A stretch of DNA of 6,596 bases from contig JAAYPL010000022.1 of assembly GCA_012519875.1 (NCBI GenBank), positions 1 through 6,596 of the forward strand, in the 5' to 3' direction. Each line of letters begins with the position of its first letter. Within the stretch, counting starts at the first letter, position 1. The notes below the pieces were generated by a model. The model saw only the letters and a list, made by a program, of their open reading frames with translations. It ran no database searches and was not told where the DNA came from. The stretch comes from Clostridiaceae bacterium (lineage in GTDB: Bacteria; Bacillota; Clostridia; Saccharofermentanales; UBA5734). Positions 1 through 5,920 of the stretch are shown piece by piece. A program made the position numbers and the translations under genes.

Positions 1-2
1 AC

Positions 3-509
3 GAATCACTGGGCATCTTTATTCCCTTGATTACCGTCAACTGCATCATTTTGGCCCGGGCCGAAATGTTCGCCAGTAAAAACTCCGCTTTGCCTTCGAT
101 CATCGATGGTCTGGGCATGGGAATCGGGTTTACCGCCGCTTTGTTCTTGATGGGCACCATCCGTGAATTTTTCGGCAACGGATCTTTCCTGGACATTCCA
201 TTGCCGCTCTTGTCGGCCGGCGGATATTTTCAACCGGCACTGATTTTTATTCTCCCGCCGGGTGGATTTTTTGTCTTTGGTATGCTGATCGCCCTGTCCC
301 AGAAATTGGCCAAAAAATTCGCCAAAAGCAACGCGCTCTGCGCCGAGGGCGTCAACGAGTCGTCCGCCTGTGAACTTTGCGGCGGCTGTAGCCTCGGTTC
401 CGGTTCAGGCGGCGGATCAACGGTCAATAATGAGTCGGACGAACAGACCGAACCGAAATCTGCCCAACCCCAAGCAGCGGAAAATGATGAAGGAGGGGCA
501 CACGAATGA
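3..509 (+). CDS. rnfE: Rnf complex membrane subunit RnfE (RsxE), 5'-truncated by window edge
   Basis: Integral membrane subunit of the Rnf ferredoxin:NAD+ oxidoreductase, which couples electron transfer to Na+ or H+ export. The reading frame is open from base 3, so the gene begins before the window; the TTG at 27 is internal, not a start. The 168 visible residues open with the family motif ESLGIFIPLITVNCI, whose Cys (codon 42-44) matches the conserved Cys that, with cysteines of RnfA, is thought to hold a membrane [2Fe-2S] cluster. A REFFGNG loop and an ILPPGGFF motif in the last membrane segment follow, both typical of RnfE. From memory of E. coli RsxE, about 95 N-terminal residues are missing. 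After the last helix comes a Lys-rich turn and an unusual tail with four cysteines (codons at 339, 369, 378, 387; pattern CX9CX2CX2C), a Gly/Ser stretch and an acidic end. The stop overlaps the rnfA start (ATGA, 506-509), implying translational coupling. Family assignment is firm; the role of the tail is unknown. Confidence 0.95.
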   Translation, partial: ESLGIFIPLITVNCIILARAEMFASKNSALPSIIDGLGMGIGFTAALFLMGTIREFFGNGSFLDIPLPLLSAGGYFQPALIFILPPGGFFVFGMLIALSQKLAKKFAKSNALCAEGVNESSACELCGGCSLGSGSGGGSTVNNESDEQTEPKSAQPQAAENDEGGAHE

Positions 510-1096
510 AAGAAATGCTGATTATTTTATTTAGTGCTATTTTGGTCAATAATTTTGTCCTGTCGCGTTTTCTCGGTATCTGTCCCTTTTTAGGGGTCTC
601 CAATAATTTAAAGACCGCCATGGGCATGAGCACGGCTGTTATCGCCGTATTGATCTTGGCATCGGCCTTCACGTGGCCTATTTTCACATTTCTGCTGGCA
701 CCCCTTGGGTTTGGTTATCTGCAGACCATTGTATTCATCCTGATTATCGCCGCCTTGGTTCAGATCATCGAAACGATTTTGAAAAAGTCAATTCCTTCTC
801 TCTATCAGGCACTGGGGATTTATCTTCCGTTGATCACCACGAACTGCGCCATTCTCGGTGTGGCCATTCTCAACATCGATGAAGGATATACCTTTCTCCA
901 GTCTCTGGTCAACGCTCTGGGAGCCGGGCTTGGCTTTATGTTGGCCTTGTTCCTCTTTGCCGGGGTTCGCAGCCGGGTCGACAAAGCCGACATCCCTCAA
1001 TCGCTGAAAGGCCTGCCGATCACCTTGGTCTCGGCCGCATTGGTCTCGATTTCTTTTTTCGGATTTAAGGGTCTGATCGAACGCCTGTTCGGTTGA
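506..1096 (+). CDS. rnfA: Rnf complex membrane subunit RnfA (RsxA)
   Basis: Integral membrane subunit of the Rnf complex, a homologue of RnfE inserted in the opposite orientation and of NqrE in the Na+-NQR pump. At 196 residues it is full length (the family is about 190-200). About six hydrophobic segments are visible, roughly at 4-24, 38-58, 70-91, 101-121, 131-152 and 170-190. Diagnostic motifs are NNFVLSRFLGICPFLG (Cys26) and the mirrored LPLITTNCAILG (Cys114); these two cysteines are the expected RnfA ligands of the intramembrane [2Fe-2S] cluster shared with RnfE. The start is fixed by AGGAGG at 491-496, nine bases before the ATG, and by the 4-base overlap with rnfE. Since rnfE and rnfA products pair in the membrane, the overlap fits balanced synthesis. 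It is followed after 32 bases by rnfB. No unusual residues seen. Confidence 0.98.
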   Translation: MKEMLIILFSAILVNNFVLSRFLGICPFLGVSNNLKTAMGMSTAVIAVLILASAFTWPIFTFLLAPLGFGYLQTIVFILIIAALVQIIETILKKSIPSLYQALGIYLPLITTNCAILGVAILNIDEGYTFLQSLVNALGAGLGFMLALFLFAGVRSRVDKADIPQSLKGLPITLVSAALVSISFFGFKGLIERLFG

Positions 1097-1128
1097 ATCG
1101 ATTAAATTCGCAGCCAAAGGAGTAGCCT

Positions 1129-1998
1129 ATGTCCGCAATTGCTCTTGCTCTTTTATCCGTTCTGTCCGACATCATGATTCCGGTTGCTATCGGTGGCGGC
1201 ATCGCCTTGGTTCTGGGCGTCGTGATCATGATTACGGCCAAGTTTTTCGCCGTGCCGGTTGACGAAAAGCTGGAGGCCATCAAAGCATTGCTTCCCGGCG
1301 CCAATTGCGGAGCCTGCGGTTTCAGTGGCTGTGAGGCCTATGCTGACGCTTTGGCTCAGGGAGAACCGAATGCCGGCCGCTGTCCGGTCGGCGGGCCCGA
1401 CACGGCGAAAGAACTGGCCGAGCTTTTAGGACTGGCCACGCCGGATTTTATACCCAACACCGCTCAGGTGTTTTGCCAGGGTACAACGGAAAATACCAAC
1501 AAACGTTATGAATACGCGGGTACGCCGACCTGTATCGCAGCGGCCGGACTTTTCACCGGACCTAATTCCTGCGCATACGGTTGTCTGGGATTTGGCGACT
1601 GCATCGCGGTTTGCCAGTTCGGCGCCATCCGGATCGTCGATGGCATCGCCGTCATCGACAGCGGCAAGTGCACCGCCTGCGGTATGTGCGTCAAAACCTG
1701 CCCCAAGGAATTGATCCGGATCATACCCAAACATTCGAATGCCTATACCGTCCGTTGCCGCAATAAATGGCCCGGCATTCAGACACATAAGCATTGCAAG
1801 GTCGGCTGTATCGGCTGTCAGAGATGTTTTAAAGCCTGTGAATATGGCGCCATCACCATGGATGGACCGCTGGCGGTTATCGACCCGGAAAAATGCACCC
1901 ACTGCGGCAAATGCTTGTCTGTCTGCCCAACCAAAGCCATCCGAAACGGTTTAACCGGCAACGTTTCAGGTCAGACCCAGCCGGAAGAAGCCGGCTGA
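1129..1998 (+). CDS. rnfB: Rnf complex iron-sulfur subunit RnfB, multi-cluster ferredoxin-like
   Basis: Membrane-anchored Fe-S subunit believed to accept electrons from reduced ferredoxin and pass them into the Rnf membrane core. The 289 residues hold, in order: a hydrophobic anchor (about 16-38); the RnfB-type FeS domain CGACGFSGC with Cys60, 63, 68 and 85; a middle region with Cys116 and Cys135; CAYGCLGFGDCIAVC (Cys148, 152, 158, 162); a ferredoxin motif CTACGMCVKTC (181, 184, 187, 191); a Cys-rich stretch 210-237 with CKVGCIGCQRCFKAC; and a last ferredoxin motif CTHCGKCLSVC (256, 259, 262, 266). The Cys groups could support about five to six [4Fe-4S] clusters, as in the long clostridial RnfB type; the exact pairing is inferred. 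The position usually Pro after Cys162 is Gln. The start is supported by AAAGGAG at 1116-1122, six bases before the ATG. It is the last gene of the visible rnf operon; rnfE-A-B is the usual end of the clostridial order C-D-G-E-A-B. Confidence 0.97.
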   Translation: MSAIALALLSVLSDIMIPVAIGGGIALVLGVVIMITAKFFAVPVDEKLEAIKALLPGANCGACGFSGCEAYADALAQGEPNAGRCPVGGPDTAKELAELLGLATPDFIPNTAQVFCQGTTENTNKRYEYAGTPTCIAAAGLFTGPNSCAYGCLGFGDCIAVCQFGAIRIVDGIAVIDSGKCTACGMCVKTCPKELIRIIPKHSNAYTVRCRNKWPGIQTHKHCKVGCIGCQRCFKACEYGAITMDGPLAVIDPEKCTHCGKCLSVCPTKAIRNGLTGNVSGQTQPEEAG

Positions 1999-2048
1999 TC
2001 GACAAGTACCGAAATCAAGTTCGCTACGGCCGCCGACTGAACCGCACA

Positions 2049-2066
2049 CCGGACAAAATGTCCCGG
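2049..2066 (+). other. Weak hairpin after rnfB, doubtful terminator
   Basis: CCGGACA (2049-2055) can pair with TGTCCCGG (2059-2066) across a three-base AAA loop, with one bulged C. No T-run follows directly: the next bases are CATTCTCC, and the T-rich stretch CTTTTTCTTCT begins only about 17 bases later. As an intrinsic terminator it is poor, and I see no better one between rnfB and the next gene. Some rnf transcription may therefore continue into the oxidoreductase gene, in addition to that gene's own promoter. The fold is seen in the sequence; the lack of termination is inferred. Confidence 0.3.
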
Positions 2067-2074
2067 CATTCTCC

Positions 2075-2103
2075 TTTCCACGCTTTTTCTTCTGTGATAT
2101 AAT
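2075..2103 (+). promoter_or_regulatory. Sigma-70/SigA-type promoter of the oxidoreductase gene
   Basis: A perfect TATAAT at 2098-2103 is preceded by TGA, giving an extended -10 (TGnTATAAT). A -35-like TTTCCA (4 of 6 matches to TTGACA) lies at 2075-2080 with the ideal 17-base spacer. Transcription should begin near 2109-2111, leaving a leader of about 55 bases before the ATG at 2166. The strong -10 and good spacing suit a highly expressed catabolic enzyme. No clear operator dyad overlaps it. Confidence 0.75.
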
Positions 2104-2165
2104 ACACGTTGGTTCATTAAGGCGTGCGCTGCGTGTGCAACAGCTTGATAAAAGGAGATTAATTC

Positions 2166-5100
2166 ATGGCAAAAGACAAAAAATACATGACCGTTGATGG
2201 CAATGCTGCCGCAGCGTATACCTCATATGCCTTCACTGAGGTCGCCGGCATTTATCCGATCACTCCGTCATCGCCGATGGCTGATTACACGGACAACTGG
2301 GCTCATGAAGGCAAGAAAAATATTTTCGGACAAACGGTCGATGTAATCGAGATGCAGTCTGAAGGCGGTGCTGCAGCTGTTGTCCACGGTTCTCTTGCGA
2401 CCGGTGCTTTGACCACAACCTATACCGCATCCCAAGGTCTTCTCCTTATGATTCCCAACATGTACAAAATGGCCGGCGAACTCTTGCCCGCCGTTTTTCA
2501 TGTGACCGCCCGCACCCTGGCCAGTCATGCGCTTTCTATTTTCGGTGACCACAGTGACGTCATGGCCTGCCGGCAAACCGGATTTGCCTTGCTGGCCTCC
2601 TCCAGTGTTCAAGAGGCCGCGGATCTGGCCGCGGTGGCCCACCTTGCCGCCATCAAGGGAAGGGTGCCTTTCCTGCATTTTTTCGATGGCTTCAGAACCT
2701 CCCATGAAATCCAAAAAATCGAGGTGCAGGATTACGACGATCTGGCCAAGCTTGTGGACATGGACGCCGTTCAGGCTTTCCGCGACCGTGGATTGTCACC
2801 TAATCACCCGGTTTTGCGCGGATCGGCACAAAACCCGGACATTTTCTTCCAGGCCCGGGAGGCCGGCAACCCGTTCTACGATGCGCTGCCGGCCATCGTC
2901 GAACACTACATGGATAAAATCAATCAGCTGACCGGCCGCAACTATCAGTTGTTTAACTACTATGGTGCGCCGGATGCCGATCGTATAATTGTCTGTATGG
3001 GCTCGGCCTGCGAAGCCATTGAGGAAACCATTGATTTTCTCAACGCTCGCGGCGAAAAGGTCGGCCTAGTCAAGGTCCGCCTCTACCGCCCGTTTTCCAT
3101 TGAGAGGCTGCTTGAGGCCATACCGGCCAGTGTCAAAAAAATCGCGGTCCTGGATCGTACCAAAGAACCCGGCGCGACGGGGGAGCCTCTTTATGTTGAT
3201 ATCTGCTCTGCGTACGCCGGTCGGGGCAATGCTCCGCTTATTGTCGGCGGCCGTTACGGTCTCGGTTCAAAAGATACCACCCCCGATCAGTTCCTGGCTG
3301 TTTATAAAAACCTGAACGCCGCGGTGCCCCTGAATAGTTTCACTATCGGAATCGTTGATGATGTCACCCATCGTTCTTTACCCCTTGATGAAACCATCGA
3401 TGTTGCCCACCCGGATACCATCGCCTGCCGTTTCTGGGGCCTTGGCGCGGATGGAACCGTCGGTGCCAACAAGAACTCCATCACAATCATCGGCGATCAC
3501 ACCGATATGTACGTTCAGGCTTATTTTTCCTATGACTCCAAAAAATCCGGCGGTGTGACCATCTCGGATTTGCGTTTCGGCAAGAATCCGATTCGCTCGA
3601 CATACTTGGTGGATAAAGCAGACTTTATTGCCTGCCACAACCAATCGTACATCAACAAGTACGATATGCTGAAACCGCTCAAGCCCGGCGGAGTCTTTTT
3701 GCTCAATACACAATGGGCCGGGGAAGAATTGGAAAAAAGTCTGCCCGGTGCGGTCAAACGCTTTTTAGCCCGAAACAAGATTCAATTTTACACCATTGAC
3801 GCGATTTCGTTGGCGATGGACATCGGGCTGGGTGGTCGCATCAATACGATCTGTCAGGCGGCTTTCTTCAAGCTGGCCAACGTGATTCCGGTCGACGAAG
3901 CCGTAGAATACATGAAAATGGCCATTGTGAAATCTTACGGATCAAAGGGCGAGGATGTCGTCAATATGAACTTCGCCGCTGTGGATGCCGGCATTAATGC
4001 CGTGCGGGCGATCGATGTCCCTGAGTCCTGGGCAGGTTCAGCCGATGAGCCGACCGAACTAAGGAACGTGCCGGCTTTTGTCCGCGATATTGCCGATGTT
4101 ATGAACGCGCAACGGGGCGATGAGCTGCCGGTCAGCGCCTTTTCCGGTCGTGAGGATGGAACCTTCCCGCAAGGGACAAGTCAGTATGAAAAGCGTATGG
4201 TGGCTGTTAATATCCCCATTTGGCTTGAGGGTAATTGCATCCAGTGCAATCAGTGTTCGTATGTCTGCCCTCATGCGGTCATCCGACCGTTCCTGCTCAC
4301 CGAAGAGGAAGCCGCCAAAGCCCCGGACTCCTTCGTCAGTAAAAACGGCATGAAACCTTATGATTCTTATCAGTACCGAATCCAGGTTTCCGCCATGGAC
4401 TGCACAGGCTGCGGTTCCTGTGTCGAAACCTGTCCGGCCAGGGAGAAAGCTCTGGTCATGAAACCCCTCGCGGAAAATATGGTCCAGGCGGATAACTGGG
4501 ATTTCGCGCAGACATTGTCCATTAAACCCAATCCGATGAATAAAGAAACCGTCAAAGGCAGTCAATTCGAGCAACCCCTCTTTGAATTCTCCGGTGCTTG
4601 CGCCGGATGCGGCGAAACGCCTTATCTTAAGCTGATAACCCAGCTGTTCGGTGATCGGATGCAGATTTCCAATGCCACCGGCTGTTCCTCAATCTACGGC
4701 GGTTCGGCGCCCTGTATGCCCTATGCGCCTAATCGAGACGGCTTTGGGCCAACATGGGCCAATTCCCTGTTTGAAGACAATGCCGAGCATGGCTTGGGCA
4801 TGCATCTTGGTGTCAAGCAGTTGCGCGCGCGCGTCGCCGCCCAATTAAAGGAACTTATTGCCAAAAATCCCGGTGATGAGGTAGAGAAAGCTGCCACGGC
4901 CTGGCTCGACGCCATGCAGGACAGCAAAAAAACCCGCGAGGTCAGCGCGGCATTGGCCGCGGCGCTTAAGAATTGCCCCGACAGCCTTGCCCGGTCGATC
5001 CTCAGCCTGGAGGATTACTTTGTCAAACGTTCCAGCTGGATCATCGGAGGTGACGGCTGGGCTTACGACATCGGTTATGGCGGTCTTGACCATGTTCTGG

Positions 5101-5678
5101 CCTCCGGAGAGAACATCAACGTGCTGGTTCTGGACACCGAGGTCTATTCCAACACGGGCGGCCAGGCGTCTAAATCAACACCAACCGGAGCTATTGCCCA
5201 ATTTGCCTCCGGCGGCAAGGCCATTAAAAAGAAGGACCTTGGGATGATGGCCATGGTATACGGCTATGTTTATGTCGCTCAGGTCGCCATGGGCGCCAAC
5301 CAGAATCAATTGATCAGGGCGCTAAGCGAAGCCGAAGCCTGGGACGGACCATCGCTGGTCATTGCCTACTCCCCTTGCATCAACCACGGTATCAGAGGCG
5401 GCATGACCATTAGTCAGCGCCAGGAAAAAGCCGCCGTCGAATGTGGTTACTGGCATCTTTACCGTTATAACCCGGCGCTCAAGCTCGAGGGGAAGAATCC
5501 GTTTGTGCTGGATTCCAAAGAGCCGACCGGCGATTTCAAGACTTTCCTGCGCAGCGAGGTCCGCTATTCGTCACTATCACAAAAATATGACGCGGAGCAA
5601 GTTGACGCCATTTATTCGCAAGCTTGGGAAGACGCCCGCGAGCGTTACCAATCCTATCTGCGATTGACCACCGGCTGA
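2166..5678 (+). CDS. nifJ: Pyruvate:ferredoxin (flavodoxin) oxidoreductase, single-chain PFOR
   Basis: Cytoplasmic homodimeric enzyme converting pyruvate + CoA to acetyl-CoA + CO2 while reducing ferredoxin or flavodoxin. The 1170 residues hold: the N-terminal substrate/TPP domain with YPITPSS (Thr33), Glu66 and Arg116; a transketolase-C-like domain (about 260-415); the gamma domain with GADGTVGANKN (427-437); the EKR motif (675-677); a two-cluster ferredoxin domain with CIQCNQC plus Cys701 (691, 694, 697, 701) and CTGCGSC plus Cys756 (746, 749, 752, 756); and the C-terminal TPP domain. The proximal [4Fe-4S] ligands are Cys812, 815, 840 and 1071, and the Mg-TPP motif starts at Gly962-Asp963 and runs to Asn996, with Thr991 and Val993. 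As I remember it, these match D. africanus PFOR numbering. That enzyme has 1232 residues; the extra C-terminal arm linked to oxygen tolerance is absent here. The start is set by AAAGGAG (2151-2157), eight bases before the ATG. Its own promoter precedes it and a terminator follows. No nif genes are seen, so a catabolic (por-type) role is likelier than nitrogen fixation. Confidence 0.98.
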   Translation: MAKDKKYMTVDGNAAAAYTSYAFTEVAGIYPITPSSPMADYTDNWAHEGKKNIFGQTVDVIEMQSEGGAAAVVHGSLATGALTTTYTASQGLLLMIPNMYKMAGELLPAVFHVTARTLASHALSIFGDHSDVMACRQTGFALLASSSVQEAADLAAVAHLAAIKGRVPFLHFFDGFRTSHEIQKIEVQDYDDLAKLVDMDAVQAFRDRGLSPNHPVLRGSAQNPDIFFQAREAGNPFYDALPAIVEHYMDKINQLTGRNYQLFNYYGAPDADRIIVCMGSACEAIEETIDFLNARGEKVGLVKVRLYRPFSIERLLEAIPASVKKIAVLDRTKEPGATGEPLYVDICSAYAGRGNAPLIVGGRYGLGSKDTTPDQFLAVYKNLNAAVPLNSFTIGIVDDVTHRSLPLDETIDVAHPDTIACRFWGLGADGTVGANKNSITIIGDHTDMYVQAYFSYDSKKSGGVTISDLRFGKNPIRSTYLVDKADFIACHNQSYINKYDMLKPLKPGGVFLLNTQWAGEELEKSLPGAVKRFLARNKIQFYTIDAISLAMDIGLGGRINTICQAAFFKLANVIPVDEAVEYMKMAIVKSYGSKGEDVVNMNFAAVDAGINAVRAIDVPESWAGSADEPTELRNVPAFVRDIADVMNAQRGDELPVSAFSGREDGTFPQGTSQYEKRMVAVNIPIWLEGNCIQCNQCSYVCPHAVIRPFLLTEEEAAKAPDSFVSKNGMKPYDSYQYRIQVSAMDCTGCGSCVETCPAREKALVMKPLAENMVQADNWDFAQTLSIKPNPMNKETVKGSQFEQPLFEFSGACAGCGETPYLKLITQLFGDRMQISNATGCSSIYGGSAPCMPYAPNRDGFGPTWANSLFEDNAEHGLGMHLGVKQLRARVAAQLKELIAKNPGDEVEKAATAWLDAMQDSKKTREVSAALAAALKNCPDSLARSILSLEDYFVKRSSWIIGGDGWAYDIGYGGLDHVLASGENINVLVLDTEVYSNTGGQASKSTPTGAIAQFASGGKAIKKKDLGMMAMVYGYVYVAQVAMGANQNQLIRALSEAEAWDGPSLVIAYSPCINHGIRGGMTISQRQEKAAVECGYWHLYRYNPALKLEGKNPFVLDSKEPTGDFKTFLRSEVRYSSLSQKYDAEQVDAIYSQAWEDARERYQSYLRLTTG

Positions 5679-5713
5679 TTCCGCCGGCAAATCAATCCTG
5701 ACCTTCGTTGGCT

Positions 5714-5740
5714 AAAAGGCCAGACTGCGTCTGGCCTTTC
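5714..5740 (+). terminator. Intrinsic terminator of the oxidoreductase gene
   Basis: A perfect 10-bp stem, AAAGGCCAGA (5715-5724) with TCTGGCCTTT (5730-5739), encloses the loop CTGCG; C5725-G5729 could add one more pair. It lies 36 bases past the stop of the PFOR gene. The 3' T-run is short (TTT, inside the stem), so release may be less than complete. The A-run on the left arm makes it nearly symmetrical, but no gene converges from the right, so it most likely serves only the + strand gene. Confidence 0.8.
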
Positions 5741-5784
5741 AAGCACTACGGAAGAAACCCGGAGAAACACTCCAAAAGTATTCG

Positions 5785-5831
5785 GCAGGTGCCCCGAAAA
5801 CGGTTATGACCGTGTTATAATGGGTACCTGC
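5785..5831 (+). repeat. Nested inverted repeat enclosing the dnaD promoter
   Basis: Outer arms GCAGGTGCCC (5785-5794) and GGGTACCTGC (5822-5831) are complementary at 9 of 10 positions, and the odd pair is G-T, so an RNA could pair at all 10. Inside lies a second perfect dyad, ACGGT-TATG-ACCGT (5800-5813). The right part covers the -10 region and the expected transcription start of the next gene. This could be a regulator operator, a DNA cruciform or, if transcribed from upstream, an RNA hairpin. The symmetry is directly seen; the function is inferred. Confidence 0.55.
5813..5821 (+). promoter_or_regulatory. Extended -10 promoter for the DnaD-family gene
   Basis: TGTTATAAT contains a perfect TATAAT (5816-5821) and the TGn extension, the same form as the promoter at 2098. 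No -35 resembling TTGACA is found at spacings of 15-19 bases (the region reads GCCCCGAAAA), so it would depend on the extended -10 or on an activator. The start site would be near 5828, giving a leader of about 93 bases. It sits directly after the terminator and before the only downstream gene, which supports a separate transcription unit. Confidence 0.6.
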
Positions 5832-5848
5832 AATGAACAATCAAGGTC

Positions 5849-5900
5849 AACCACTGCACGTTTGGACTTTCGGTTTGAAATCAGGGTGGTTTTTCATTTT
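5849..5900 (+). other. Possible attenuator-like fold in the dnaD leader
   Basis: AACCAC (5849-5854) can pair with GTGGTT (5886-5891), and TG/CA can extend the stem if GG is bulged. The right arm runs into TTTTTCATTTT just before the ribosome binding site. The loop is long (about 31 bases) and the stem short, so a working terminator is doubtful. It is recorded because a T-run in a leader 10-25 bases before a ribosome binding site is a common attenuator position. Confidence 0.2.
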
Positions 5901-5920
5901 AACATCCGTGGAGGACAGCC

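Noticed and set aside
27..29. TTG as the start of a short 160-residue rnfE
   Set aside because: The frame is open upstream to base 3 and the upstream residues (ESLGIFIP) are part of the conserved RnfE motif, so this codon is internal.
1426..1902. Minus-strand open frame of 158 codons inside rnfB
   Set aside because: It is the complement of the Cys-rich ferredoxin region, a common source of spurious frames; no ribosome binding site or family motif.
4059..4574. Minus-strand open frame of 171 codons inside the PFOR gene
   Set aside because: It is antisense to the EKR and ferredoxin domains, whose Cys motifs are intact on the + strand; no start signal or recognisable domain.
4823..4833. Alternating GCGCGCGCGCG tract with Z-DNA potential
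   Set aside because: Eleven bases only, inside the PFOR coding frame where it encodes an ordinary Arg/Ala helix segment; no supporting context.
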